A DNA stretch of 64,000 nucleotides from Carnegiea gigantea (lineage: Eukaryota; Streptophyta; Magnoliopsida; Caryophyllales; Cactaceae). Positions 12,060-24,132 of the stretch are shown here, piece after piece. The notes below the pieces were generated by a model. It was not told the DNA's origin, ran no database searches, and saw only the letters and a program-made list of their open reading frames with translations. Position 1 is the first letter of the stretch. The number at the start of each line of letters is the position of its first letter. Where the stretch lies: positions 92,501-156,500 of the forward strand of contig JAKOGI010001349.1 in assembly GCA_029747015.1 (NCBI GenBank). The letters are read 5' to 3'. A program made the position numbers and the translations under genes.

Positions 12060-13640
12060 TCATGTTGGCAGGAGGTAAGTAGTTTACTTTTGTTGTTATT
12101 ATATTCTCGGTATTCCCACTCATTATTGATAATTGATGGCTAGTTTTTTGTCTAACTATCATCCAACTTTATGCTATAACTTCCATTAGTTAAAACTTAC
12201 TACGAAACATTCAATACTATGACCTTTCAGAGAATTGCTTGTAGTACTTTTTAAGATTCTCACTTTTGATCACCTTTTACATGATCATGAGCAATAGTGT
12301 GTGAATTATATCTCCTTTTACTTTAAAGAAGCCAAGAAAGTGCGCGTGTTGGTTTTTTTTTGGGGGGGAGAAGAGGGGAGCAGGACATTCATTTAGGGTT
12401 TTGATTTCTAGGTGACTTGAATTACTTTTGTTTGTCTTTCCTTTTGGGGGTTTCTTAGGTATTAGTCAGTATTGACTTTTCTGGTAGGATTCTTCTATGC
12501 TATACATACAGATGAGAAATTGAAAATTACACGTCATCGATACTATACGATATTCATTCTACACAAAAAGTCTTAAACAAACATATGGTCCATTTGGCTT
12601 ATCTTCAATATTTGGGATACCTTTAATTCAATTCAAAACTCATTTGCTCCTAATTCACAGAGGCTTGCAATGAAGCTCAATTTTTGTTGGAAATTCAACT
12701 CGACTATTTACAACTTTAATTCTAACTTCAAACCCATTTTTTAGTAAGCTCCATTTGTTTTTGCCAGCTCTATTTTCCTTTTTCCTTTGTTTATTTTCTT
12801 GGTATGGGTGAGATTTAGTAGAATGCTTTACTAACTACTTGGTATTTCAATTTGATGATATACGTTGATAAATGTTTGGAAAAGCTTCCATTATGGCCAT
12901 CATCAGTAGCTGGGGATCATAGGAATTCAAATTGCAGTCCTTTTTGCCCCAAATTCACCTTGAAATATAACGTTTCTAAGTTTTCAAACTCAGGGGTTGA
13001 TTCTTTTTTAGAAAAGTTCTACTGGTGTGTTTAAGAGCTCAACCGTCCTAACCAGCTTCTTGTCCAAGTGTTGGGAAGTACCTTGCATTCCTTTTTTTAA
13101 TAACTGTATTTATGCATTAGTCATTGACATATTTGAGAAGTATGATGTATAAGATTGAGTGCAGCTTGTCTTATATGCAACAACATCATCATAAATCTTA
13201 TTGACGCTCCTAAAAAGGCATCTAAATATCTGCTTTCAAGATCTTCTTGATTTATAATATTGATATTCTCCTTTCTTTCGATGTGGTAGTATTTGGACAA
13301 CACCTAGTTCCCTGATGTCATCATTAATCTTTGGGGTTCCTTGCAATCCAAATTGCAACCCATTTGTATCTAACACAATGGTGAGTTCAAGTTTTTCCAC
13401 TTTACCATCCCAAAGCTCATTTTTTGATGGAACTTCAATTGTGTTATTTGGAAAATATTGTCTTCTGTATTTGGTTCTTCATTAAGAATTAGTAAATGTA
13501 GAAATCTTTGTTTTCCCTCCCTCAATAGCCACCTAGTGGACAGGAATTGGGTTGGGATTAGGGTATGGATTTTTGAAGATGTCAAAATTTTAGTGGTGAA
13601 GGCATTCATTATTTTTAATTGGTAACAAATCGGTAAATTA
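12060..13640 (+). pseudogene. Degraded genomic duplicate of NUP98 exons 1-4
   Basis: This stretch parallels 29471-30810 in order and content, introns included. It holds the first donor region (GGAGGTAAGT), the TTTTTAAGATTCTCACTTTTG intron block near 12250, exon 2 (CAAACATATGGTCCATTTGG onward, 12580-12750), exon 3 (GTTTGGAAAAGCTTCC, 12873 onward) and exon 4 (about 13330-13500). The following intron matches too (GGCATTCATTATTTTTAATT near 13600, against GGCATTCATCAAATTTAATT). All FG-repeat coding frames are broken. Because introns are shared, this is a segmental duplication of genomic DNA, not a processed copy, and it is much more diverged than the 29.5-36 kb copy. Confidence 0.75.
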
Positions 13641-14250
13641 TTTTACTGCCCTTTATTCCTCCTTATTTTTGGAAAGACTTATCAAGATTAGAAAAAAAAA
13701 ATTTGGATTTACCGATAGCAATAGTTCCACATGCATAAGCCTGTGCTCCTCGATATCTGGGGCTGTTTTCTTGTCAAGGACCCCTTTGATCATGATTTCA
13801 TCTAGGAAAATTAGTAATCGATAAGTGACTAAGGGAAAATCATATTGATAATGTTTCCGAAAAAAGTGATGATCTGAATTATCAGAGTAAAATTAGCATG
13901 ATGCACACCTATAGGTACATTTGTATGTGCATTCGTGTGTGTACATATGTGTCTGTAGACAAAATATAGACGCATACATACACACACATATCCATAAACA
14001 CACATATACACCAATGTGCGTCCACCCATGAAGATGTATATGCATGTGTGTGCACGTGTGTTGTAAATGCTTCCGTTAAACTAAAATTCCATTGTACGTA
14101 TTGTGGTGTTTATTTGCCGTGTTGCTTTTCTTCTTTTCTTCCCCCCCCCCCCTCTTGGTAGAGGCACATCTATGTTCAATAACCATAAGTGTACCCATAG
14201 GATTCATTGGTCAGATGATGTATGCACATGAAAACCTGATAGCTCACTAG
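13641..14250. repeat. Non-coding, with a GT/AC-rich microsatellite-like zone (13915-14065)
   Basis: Interrupted TGTG and ACAC tracts alternate with TA steps across about 150 bp. A long C-run lies near 14141. No gene. Confidence 0.6.
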
Positions 14251-14810
14251 CCCCTATGGAGTAAAAGGTCCAAAAGTTATGGTATTGACTAAATAAATAA
14301 GCCACGAATGTTCTTGAGCCCCTAGAGGCTATATCGTCCAATAATAAGGAGACAACAAACCTCTACCCCGACCACTTCGCAACCCCTTAAGGTGTGGACG
14401 AGACCACCCTTAACCTTGAGGGTTAAATGGTCCATCATTATAGTACCCCTGATTTTCTCCCATGTCTCTAAAGGCCAAATGTGGTCAGATGTCAATCATA
14501 CAGGAAAAGTCAACCGTACAAGATAAAAGCCGACTGCTTCACTGTGCACCTCTAAAGACTAAAAGGTTCAATAGCTGGGCATCAACTGGATAAGAATACC
14601 TATATTCCCCTTATCCCTAGAGTTTAATGGGTCCAATAGTTCGATGTTAACCACAACTGCTCCCAAGCCCCTCAGGGTTAAAAGGTCCTATTGGTTACTA
14701 ACTTCTAAGATGATTCTGACCATCCCTAGTCTGTTGGGTAGTAGGTTTTCAATTGTCGTATTTCATGCCAATCTCAGGCCCCCCTAAGTGGTAAAAGGTC
14801 CTAATGCTTT
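14251..14810. repeat. Degenerate repeat with a GTTAAAAGGTCC-like core, about eight copies
   Basis: Variants of 'CCCCT-AGGG-TTAAAAGGTCCAATAG' recur at roughly 14261, 14331, 14424, 14478, 14562, 14622, 14680 and 14792, usually 55-85 bp apart. Each is preceded by a CCCC(T/A) block, as in 'CCCCTATGGAGTAAAAGGTCC'. I do not recognise the family. It is non-coding in all frames. Confidence 0.6.
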
Positions 14811-15289
14811 ATGAGATGTCTTTAGGTTCCATCTCTCTTGATTTGTCCTTTTCTTTTCGTCTCTTCCCACCCCCTTCTATCAATGCCCGTTACAAGATGT
14901 TGCCATGTGTCACGCCCGGTTCCTTTCCATCCATTGGATAATTTGCCATTTCCTCGTCCTCTTTGTTCTTATATGAAGGACTATTATAGCTTCTTCATTT
15001 TCCTAGGAACTTTCTTTGAATCTTATAGAGAAGTTGGAGAGAGGGGGATCCCTTCCCTACTTCCCTTTCCTTCAGACTTAAACTTTATGTTCTTCTCCCC
15101 ACCCTTCCAATTCGGACACTTTCCTTAGATTGTCTCTTTCTCCATATAACGATCGGTCTGCTACCTTCCAATGGATAAGGGTGTGGTAAATTTCCAAAAT
15201 AAATACTACTTCAATAATCATTTTTGGGGCATCCTACCTTCCAATGGAGATATTGTGAATAAACCCTCCATACCACTGTATTGTTGTCT
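14811..15289. other. No gene seen
   Basis: CT-rich sequence with two copies of CTACCTTCCAATGGA near 15160 and 15235. No coding frame with motifs. Confidence 0.45.
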
Positions 15290-15297
15290 AAGTGTAG

Positions 15298-16002
15298 TAG
15301 GGGTGTTCATGGTTCGGGTACCCGAACCAAAGGAGATTTCGGTTCGGGTACCCGAAATTTCGGGTCGGTAAAATAGTGAACCGTATCCGAACCGAAACTT
15401 TCGGGTAACCGAAATTCGGGTACCCAAAAATTTCGGTTCGGGTTTTTGGTTACCCAATAACCCATTTTTTCTAAAATATTTTTTCCTATTTTGCCTAATA
15501 ATTTTGTTGTACCCATAATATAATTATTTTTATTTATTCTATAAAAAGTTGTTGTATTGAGCCAAGTTGCACTTTAAATTATTACACAATATGACAATAT
15601 AACCGGATATCTTATCACCATTCACATTTCAATTAATCTACACTTCCATAAGACATAAGCTTGTTAACATCATATTCATACCCAACACATTCAAATAAAA
15701 TAATGCAACGAAGTCAAAGTACTTATCTTCTTCGAGTTTCTGAATACTTGACTTACAAAGTCTTTAGAGAATGGATGATATAAAAAAAGTTTTGAAAAAA
15801 TTTTAAAAAAAGTTTTGAATTTTCGGGTATCCGAATCTTCAAAATGCCCGAACCGTACCCGAACCAATAACCGAAAAAAAATATCGGTTCGGGTACCCGA
15901 ACCAAAATTTTCAAATATTTCGGTTCGGGTACCCGAGATTTCGGATCGGGTAGCGGGTTTTCGGTTCGGGTTATTGGTTACAGATATTTTTGAACACCCC
16001 TA
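15298..16002. mobile_element. hAT-like non-autonomous element, 705 bp
   Basis: Terminal inverted repeats TAGGGGTGTTCA / TGAACACCCCTA are flanked by a perfect 8-bp direct duplication, AAGTGTAG (15290-15297 and 16003-16010). Eight-bp duplications and TA(G)GGG-type ends are hallmarks of the hAT superfamily. Both arms carry several copies of the word GGTTCGGGTACCCGAA. Two of them (15311-15328 and 15886-15903) extend to the 18-bp perfect palindrome GGTTCGGGTACCCGAACC. The AT-rich middle has no transposase, so it must have been moved by a related enzyme elsewhere. Confidence 0.9.
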
Positions 16003-16010
16003 AAGTGTAG

Positions 16011-16336
16011 GCATTAGTATCTGGTCTGAAGCTTTCGCTTCTTTCCTTAGTAGATGATATCCTTCAATGGTTATGATGTAGCCATTGCCTAAACTAGTCA
16101 TGGGCCAACTTACTCTCTTGTGTTGCCATCTTCACCATAATTACACTTGCCAATGTACATATGGGCATAGAAATGGGTACGAGTAGGGTATGGGTATAAT
16201 TTATTACATGTTTAGCACCTATTTGAAACTTATTCTATTATACCACAATTTCAATTTTATTTTATTTTTTAAATTTGACATTATTATTTATGAGAATTCT
16301 TATATAACTTGCAAAAATATTACTTTTACACTCTTT
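16011..16336. other. No gene seen; AT-rich
   Basis: Non-coding. The motif 'GGGCATAGAAATGGGTACG' near 16165, and 'CCCTATTTCCATCC' near 17510, loosely resemble hAT ends, but I found no target duplication. Confidence 0.4.
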
Positions 16337-16827
16337 TCTAAATAAATTTTCAAATGCTCAATTATTGATTAGTATTTATTAGTGGAATACCTACAGCTTT
16401 TGGAATTTCAGACTTTTTCGTACTTAAATACAAGCATTAGTTTTGACTCTCTTTATAAAACCAAATAAAATTGGAAAAGTCATAAAACCCATTAGGGAAA
16501 AGTCATAAAACCCATTAGGTATAGATATAGGTAGGGTAAAAAAAAATTGAGTACCTCAAACCGGTCACGTTCCAAAGGTCAAGAATTGATTGTCTAAATA
16601 AATTTTCAAAAGCTCAATTATTGATCAGTATTTGTTAGTGGAATACCTACAACTTCTGGAATTTCAGACTTTTTCGTACTTAGATACATGCATTAGTTTT
16701 GACTCTCTTTATAAAACCAAATAAAATTGGAAAAGTCATAAAACCCAATAGGTATAGATATAGGTAGGGTAAAAAAAATTGAGTACCTCAAACCGGTCAC
16801 GTTCCAAAGGTCAAGAATCGATTGTCT
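16337..16827. repeat. Tandem duplication of a ~256-bp unit
   Basis: Two adjacent copies begin TCTAAATAAATTTTCAAA at 16337 and 16593 and end in GTTCCAAAGGTCAAGAAT(T/C)GATTGTCT. The first copy also has a small internal duplication of AAGTCATAAAACCCATTAGG. The copies are highly similar, so the event is fairly recent. Confidence 0.9.
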
Positions 16828-17691
16828 TACGTTCTCCCTAGTTACTCATAACCCCTGCCCTTATATTGCACCAAGGCCCTTCCACAGCATATTGCGTACC
16901 CAATAGTGCCTGTTCTATCTGGCCATTAAATGTTGCATGTTCATCGACTTTGCTGGCTAGTTCACGTTTTATGCATAGATATAAGTTATATAACACTGTC
17001 GCTTTTCACTCTATTAACCTGCTATGCATAGTTACCTTCTCACCAGTGTTGTATCCCTTTCTTAGTGAGTCATGGAGAGTTGCTCTCTCTCTCTCCCCAC
17101 AGCTTTGTCTCTTACGTTAACATGTTGTTCCTCTAGATCTAGCACCTTTTCCCCTCCCTAAGCCTCGACTACTTCTACACTTGTTCATCATCATTTAACC
17201 CCACCTCTGATAGGATTGTGGCGAGTCTCTATTCCAATAAGAAGTTTGTTTAATTAAAAAACCCCTTGTTAAATAGCGATAGAGTACTTGAAACCAGAAC
17301 TAGTCTTGCCTTGTCCTAGAGTTGGTTCCCAATGCTCTAGACTCAATGGCGACCAATTTAGCTTAAAAAGAAAGAGCACCAGCTCATGCTCACCCTCAGC
17401 TATATATGTAGGTGTTATTTTCTAAAATCTAATGGTCATGGGTATGAATATGGAAATTATTTCTGCAAATAGGTATGAGTAAGGGTATTACTAAACCTGT
17501 AATGAGCCCACCCTATTTCCATCCTCTAGTTGGTATCCTTACACACGATTGTATTTCACTAGCATGTCCTTTTTTATGTTATGTAGAAACTTACCGTCTT
17601 CTAGACCAAGATATGGGTGAGGCACTTACTAAGGGGGAGCTCTAAAGGGTCAAGGATGAGTGATTGCACAAGAAGCAAAAGGAGCGAGTCA
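16828..17691. other. No gene seen; flank of the MULE insertion
   Basis: Short frames only. The last ~100 bases (GAGCTCTAAAGGGTCAAGGA) resemble the coding debris on the other side of the MULE, fitting insertion into an older repeat. Confidence 0.4.
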
Positions 17692-17700
17692 TGTCCCAGG

Positions 17701-17884
17701 GAAAAATTTGCACATTGACCCATTGTGGTTTGGTGTATTAATTTTCGGAACCGATGACGTTGGTAAATAATTTTTAGAACCAACAACGTTTGGGGTAATT
17801 AATTTGGTGAACCATTTCCGAGACAAAACTTAGAGATCCGGCGAATTTAGCTAAAATTGGACGTAAATTAACGGAAATACCCCT
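17701..17884 (+). repeat. MULE 2 left terminal inverted repeat
   Basis: Matches the reverse complement of 24133-24305 almost end to end, up to the AAATACCC block. It contains the probable promoter side of the transposase gene. Confidence 0.93.
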
Positions 17885-18529
17885 ACTGGCCAAAAGGGGG
17901 GGAAAAAGCAGTAGTCAATCTCGTCTCTGTCTTCGCGATTCCGGGTCCCTGTTCGACCCTTTCTCTATCTTCGCTAAGTTCTCCCAAATCCCCTCTCTGT
18001 GTTCCCTTTCTTCCCTGCTGAATTCGTATGTCCCAGTGGCCCTCACCTCTACAGTAGTTGAGAATTTACTCACCAAGCTCCATTAATTGTGTGCTTGTGG
18101 GGTTTGGTTGCAGGTGGAATACGGAAATTTGCTGCTTTTGTCGGCCATGTGCGCTGAAGATGAGGCCCACATCTACTGAGTAGCAAGTGGGGAGACAAAG
18201 AAGGGGTAGGTGTTGAAAGGAGAGGTGTTTGGTCCCCACGTAAGCTTTAGCATGGGAAAGCAGAAAAGCCCATTGAAAAAGACGATAAGGAACAATTTAA
18301 AATTGTTTCTTTTTTACAGATCTGGCTTCATATTCAAGGGTAGGTGTTGGGTTTTGGGGTAAAATATGGTATTAACTACTAAATTAATGAAAATTATATG
18401 CGAAATAGGAGGTAGTGGTTATTACAGTACTGAAATTAGGGTTTAAGATTAGGGGGTTTTTTTTCGAGGTTTGAAGTATTGCCCGAGTTCGAAAAATTTG
18501 CACATGCATGTCCCGAATTCTTGCTGCTA

Positions 18530-18895
18530 AATGAAATTCTGGGTTTTGTTGCCTTTGTCATGAATCTTGGTGGTGAATATGATGGTGTCAGAAATTCTGG
18601 GTTTTGTTGCCTCTGTCTTAAATCTTGTTGGTGAATATGCCGGTGAATGACATTCTCAGTTGTGTTGCCTATGTTGAATGGTTGTGGTGAATCTGCTGGT
18701 GAATGGAATTATGGGCTTTGTTGCTGGTGAATTTGCTTGAAATTCTGGGTTTTGTTGCTGGTGAACTTGCTTGAATCTTGCGGTGCTTTGTTGTTGCCTC
18801 TATGTTGTGTTGAATCTTTGTGCTTTGTTGTTGCCTCTGTGTTGTGTTGAATCTTGTTGTGCTTTGTTGTTGCCTTTGTGTTGAATCTGGGTTTG
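18530..18895 (+). repeat. Degenerate internal repeats in the MULE 2 leader
   Basis: Phrases such as AATTCTGGGTTTTGTTGC, TTGGTGGTGAATATG and TGCTTTGTTGTTGCCTCT recur several times each between the left inverted repeat and the first coding block. Probably part of the 5' leader or first intron; an AG acceptor follows near 18913. Confidence 0.7.
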
Positions 18896-18913
18896 TTCTA
18901 TGTGGCTGGTAGG

Positions 18914-21900
18914 TTGAAGAGGATAGGGTGTTGGCAGTCTATTATGAAGGTGCTATGTTTGCAATTTCAAATGTGGATTTGGATAGGTATCAGATGATTG
19001 ACCTTCATCGAGATGTTTATGTAGAGGGTAGGAAGTGTGGAGTGGATGTACCTGAGTATGTTGGGTTTGTGTTTTGTCCTCCTGGTTCAAATAGAAAACT
19101 GCCCTTGGAATCTGATGAGGATTGGAGAAATTTGGTCAGTTTGTGGGAGTGTAATGATGGTAAGATTCCAATATATATGCTAGCCTTGAATACCCCATCT
19201 ATGTACACCGTAATTGTGCGATAGTTGGAATCTAGGCAAGCTGGCCGTACTAATGAGAAATGGGCTGATAGTCTCATTATAACCCTAAATAGTCAGCCCA
19301 ATGCCTCACCTAAGAATAGTACAAGGTGTGCATCTAAAATTCAAGGCCCAAAATCACCAATGCAAAAATCACAGTCACCCCAAAAATATAAGGAACCTCA
19401 ACCTACTGAACCTCTTGCACCTTTGTCTTTCCAGCCTCAACCTACTAATGCTAATTCTACTCCTCAGATTCCCCCTTTACCTTCTCAGCCTCTCTCTTCT
19501 ATACATCACGAGCCTGAAGCTACTCAGCCTGAACTAGAATTACCCAACCTGAGTGTGGATTTATCTGCATACCTTTTCTCTCAAACCATTTCGACATCTC
19601 AACCTGAGGTTCCATCCTTAGATGCAATAAATGTTGGTTTGGGAGGGCTAGAAGCATATGATCTTAGGGATCTCAGTCAACCTAGAGGGGTATCAGACTA
19701 TGATTATGATAGGGAGTTTGGGGAAGGCAGTTCAAATGGTGATGGTGATAATGATTCTGATGAAAGTGTTGACCCTGACTTTAATGTTCTAGATGTGCAA
19801 GAGGGTGATGGTGAAGAAGAATGTAGTGAATCATTGGTGGATTCAGCTGAAAATGACAGCAACGATGGGAGTGATGTTGATGGGTTCGAAAATGTTGATG
19901 CATAGGATAAAATACCTAGGCATATTGATGCGGAAGGTGAGGATGATGATGGAAACCCAACTGAAAATTTGTGGAACAAAATGTACGAAAATGAAAATAT
20001 GTGGGTAAGGAACTCTGATGGTAAAGTGTCCATAGCTGTGGGTGACATGTTTGTTGATAAAGACCAGTAGAGCAAGGCGATTAGAGAGTATGCAATACAA
20101 GAGTCATTTTCTTTGCAAAGGATAAAGAATGATAGGTTCAAACACATAGCTGTGTGCAAGGTTAAAACTTGTACATGAAGAGTGCACTGCTCCAGATTGC
20201 AAGATGGTGTGACTTGGAGAATCAAGTCACGGAAAGGCTCCCATTCGTACCTTAGATTGCAGGAGAACAAGATGGCTCCACACCTATGGGTTGCAGAACA
20301 ACTTGTGACAGATTTTAAGGTAAATCCTTCTATAGATGCTGGTAATATGCAGAAGCTAGTTATGGAAAGGTATGGGGTATCTGTTCCTAGTCATGCTTGT
20401 CACCGAGCAAAGAAACTTCTCAAATCATGGGTGGATGGTAAGCACGAGGAGTCTTATGCGAGACTTACAGAATATATTGAGGAAATTAAAGAGGCTAACC
20501 CAGGCACCATAGCTTCCTGCATCTCTCAAGGCCCTGATGACACCCCTCTTTTTAAAAGGATGTTCATTTCATTTGGGGCAATGATCACTGGGTTTAAAAG
20601 GGGATGTAGGCCTTTTATCGGGGTTGATGGGTGTTTTTTGAAGGGCCCATACAAAGGGGTGCTGCTTACGACAATGGCCCTAGATGCAAACAATGGTTAC
20701 TTCCCGTTAGCGTATGGGATTGTTGAGGTGGAGAACAGGGACAACTGGGGTTACTTGTTTAGAGCTTTGAGGATCTGCTTGGATGGGACAGATTTATCCA
20801 AATACACCTTCATTTCAGACAGACATAAGGTATGCATGTTTGAATGTAATGCCTTTTTTTTTGAATTTCCTCCAACATAAGACTGTCTTATTAATTACTG
20901 CTTTTGTACAGGGGTTGGTTAAGGCTTTTGAAGATATTTTCCCGGAGTGCAAGAGGAGAATTTGTGATGTACATTATTACAGGAACTTCAGCACTGAATA
21001 TCCAGGTTTGACCCATACTTCAGTTTCGTCATTATTCACATTGACGCACGTATTTTCTAACACATATTCTGGTCATTGTTGCTGCAGGAACGAAGCTGCA
21101 CATGCTATTCTGGACTGCCTATAATGCGTACAATAAACATGTCCACAACCAAGCAATAGAAGCAATCAAGAAAGAGTCAGTGGCTGCATATGATTGGTTA
21201 CTAGGTGAGCCAGTTGAAAATTGGGCGAGGTACACATTTCCTGTTCACCTCAAATGCCCTAACAATACAACCAACTTTGTTGAATCTTTCAATGGCAAGA
21301 TAGAGCTTTATAGGCACAAACCTGTTTTCACTCTTTTAGAGGAGATTAGGAGGAAGTTTATGAAGACAATTGCCAACAGATTCAACGTGGGTAAGTCTTG
21401 GCCTGGTCATGTGGTTCCCAGAGTCAAAATGATTATAACTAAAACTGAATTGGAAAGTAGGGGTTGTATAGTCACCCCTGCCGGGCGAGGGTTGTTTGAA
21501 GTTTTAGACGGCAATACCACATTCACAGTCAACCTAACTGAGCATCACTGTGATTGCATGATGTGGGACATAACTGGTATACCTTGCAAGCATGGCATAC
21601 AATGCATTTTGAGGGAAAGGCAAGATATTGATTTATATATTCATGAAGCATACTCCATAAAGTCATATCTGCAGACTTATAATGTTGTCATGCACCCTAT
21701 CAAAGATCCCATTTTTTGGAAAGAAAGGGAATGCCCTAAGCTAGGTCCCCCACCAGTCCAGCTGAAGAGAGGTAGACCACCCCGTGAGAAGAGGAGGGAT
21801 AGAACAGAAAAAAGAAAGGTGTACACCCGAACTAACACCCTCAGATGCAGCATATACAAGCAGTTTGGCCATAATTCTAGGAGTCATAGAGAAGGCAATG

Positions 21901-22109
21901 TGCTTCAGATAAGGAGAGGGAAAGATAAGCCCAGAAAACCAAAAGTTGGTGAGAAAAGAAGAGTTGGTAGGCCAAGTAAGGTTGATGAGAACACTTTAAA
22001 GAAAGTGAAGACAACTGAAGGAACTTCATCTCAGCCAGTACAACCACAACCTTCTTCAATACCGCCACCTTCAACTAGACAAACAAGATCCCAGACTAAG
22101 CAGGCTTGA
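18914..22109 (+). pseudogene. MULE 2 transposase (MuDR type), nearly intact pseudogene
   Basis: Three exons: ~18914-20829, 20912-21005 and 21088-22109, with two 82-bp GT-AG introns in matching phase. Order of parts: PB1-like N-terminus (VYVEGRKCGVDVPEYVGFVF), then a proline/serine-rich linker ending in an acidic stretch. A FAR1-like region follows (KAIREYAIQESFSLQRIKND). The DDE core has VDGCFLKGPYKG (Asp 1), ISDRHK (Asp 2) and FVESFNGKIE (Glu). The C-terminus has SWIM CDC..WDITGIPCKH and a knuckle CSIYKQFGHNSRSH in which two of four zinc ligands are replaced (Y and H for C). Four in-frame stops occur at 19222-19224, 19903-19905, 20068-20070 and 20176-20178; the last replaces the W of the usual CPWR. 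No frameshifts. The exact start is not determined: the frame is open through 18914 and may begin in an upstream exon. Confidence 0.9.
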
Positions 22110-23450
22110 GGTATCCCTTCTCCATAGTTACAAGCTATCGTATTATGTAATTTTTTTAAGTACTCACAAACTTTGTTCTCCTCAAATTATTTTGCTCCCT
22201 GTTTCTGCCCAATGAGACCCCATATTATTTTGCTGTAGTTGCTGGTCAGACCCCAGATTATTTTGCTGAAGTTCTTATTTGCATGTTCGGTTGATGAAGT
22301 CAGATCTTCCTATCTTCTTCTCAGGTTGTCTTCATCTCAGATATGTTTTGCTGCAGTTGCTGCCCAGTCAGATCTTGCTATCTTGTTCTCAGACTGTCTT
22401 CATCTCAGATGTTGCTATCTTCTTGTATCTGTAAACTTTTGTTGTCTGGGATTGATGCAAACTGCTTTAATATTTTGCTTCTTGTATAGCACCTGTATTG
22501 GATGCTTTCACGTGTCACTTTCATGTGTCACTGTCCTCAATCATTTAGATTATGTGTCTGGTCAGCATGTGATGCCTACAGGCCGGTACTCTGTAAATTT
22601 GGTGAAATTTACTCCCTGTACCTGCACTTCATATTCACAGGGCTTCTGCAAGTGGAATATATTGAGGAAATATATTCAGGAAATTATATTGTATGTACAT
22701 ATTGTATTCTGCGTCAAGTATTTGGCAAGGGTAATTGGGTGGACTAACAATAGCCACATCTAGTGTCACAAGGTCAATGGTCTGCCAATTACATTGACAG
22801 AAAATGCTCATTCTCAGCTGAAACTTATATGGACCATCGTTCTATTCTGCTAGTGATTGGAAACAACATGTTTCCTGTCAATTCCACTTACTGGTATGTA
22901 TCTTTGGCATATTAGATGGTGTGGTAGTAACACTCAGAGAGCTCCTCCCTATTGTTTATGGGTTTTGTAGAAGGCAGCAAGTGCATTGCTCGTGCCTTTT
23001 CTGGGGGAAATAGAGCTCTTTTGATGGTGCATAACCACAGTGTCAATTGTTAACCACACAAAAGGATTTAGCAGCCAAAAAATTGAATTTTTGAGGAAGG
23101 GTATAGTTGAATTTATTGATAGCCTTTCTATATAACCTCTGAGATGCAGAACTTGTATAATTCTTTGGTTTGTTTTCTAGAACTAAATAACAAAGACGTT
23201 AAATAGAAGACATAAAATAGAAGACATTAAAAAGAAGACATTCAATTCTATGTTGCCATCTGCATTGCATATGTTGGAGGAACATTGAAAAAGGTGTACT
23301 ACCAACCATTAACTACAATTTAAATTTGCTTTAGTAACAAAGACAGTAAACAGAAGACATTAAATCCATACATACCATACAAAATACCTTCTAATCGAAC
23401 TTGTCCATTACGCAAATAATATGTTTTCTAGAACTAAATTATACAACAGC
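22110..23450. other. Non-coding space between the convergent MULE 2 genes
   Basis: 3' region of the transposase. It contains repeated phrases such as ATTATTTTGCTG and CAGATCTTGCTATCTTGTTC (22210-22430). Open frames here (for example 22239-22763) show no domain. Further on are repeats of AGAAGACATTAAA near 23200-23350. Confidence 0.5.
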
Positions 23451-23792
23451 TCACTTCATTGCAATCACTACAAGGATTGCTACCATAATTACAATTCCAA
23501 CTAGAATCCTTCCATTAATGTCCTTCAGTAACATTATAATCTCTCTTACTTCATTCCCCATGGCATGCTTGTTTGACGCATCTTCATCTAACACTCTTCG
23601 TCTATCTTCTGTTGCGTTTGCCCACTTCACAAATTTCCCACATTCGTTACATTTGTAAAATAGTCTTCCCGGGTTATCATGAGACTTTGATAACTTTATG
23701 TCTGCAACTCTTCCGCAACTTGGACACCTTACTTCCACATCGTACTGAATGTAACCATCTCTACAACTAGATGTACTATGCATTTTTTTCAA
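23451..23792 (-). CDS. GRF-type zinc-finger membrane protein of MULE 2
   Basis: An intact 113-codon frame. Residues 23-46 or so form a GRF-type zinc ribbon: RCPSCGRVADIKLSKSHDNP followed by GRLFYKCNECGKFVKWA, that is CxxC, the NPGRxFYxC core and CGxFxxW. A charged, probably coiled region follows (ATEDRRRVLDED). The protein ends in one membrane-type helix, ILVGIVIMVAILVVIAM, as its last ~17 residues, so it is a tail-anchored type. It is convergent with the transposase inside the same pair of inverted repeats. GRF fingers elsewhere bind nucleic acid; what one does on a membrane anchor in a transposon is unknown. Unlike the transposase it has no breaks. It could also be a captured host gene. Confidence 0.8.
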   Translation of the reverse strand: MKKMHSTSSCRDGYIQYDVEVRCPSCGRVADIKLSKSHDNPGRLFYKCNECGKFVKWANATEDRRRVLDEDASNKHAMGNEVREIIMLLKDINGRILVGIVIMVAILVVIAMK

Positions 23793-24132
23793 CTCAAATT
23801 CACCCTCTACAAATTTTCAGAAATAATGAATCACAACTACAATGGTGGACAAGCAATTACGAATTTCAAATAAATAATCAATCATAAACAACAAATTAAT
23901 TTTTGAAACAACTAATTCACAATACATTAACTAGCAAACAAAAGGGGCCACATACGTACCTTTCACTAGCTGCCCCTTCAATGGTGAACCATGGAAGAGA
24001 GAGAGTGAGGAGAGAGAAATGGGCAGAGGATCATTGGGGTAAATGAGGGGAAGCACCTTATATCAAAGTTTAGCTGAACACTGAAGTTCTCAGAAAGCCC
24101 CACAAATTCAATTCCTCAAAAAACGTGTCCAC

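Noticed and set aside
16150..17530. Possible hAT-like element with GGxATxGAAAT..GGGTA ends around the tandem duplication
   Set aside because: The ends are only loosely similar and no 8-bp duplication could be found.
22239..22763. 174-codon open frame after the MULE 2 transposase
   Set aside because: It lies in the repetitive 3' region, has no domain, and looks like chance reading of T-rich repeats.
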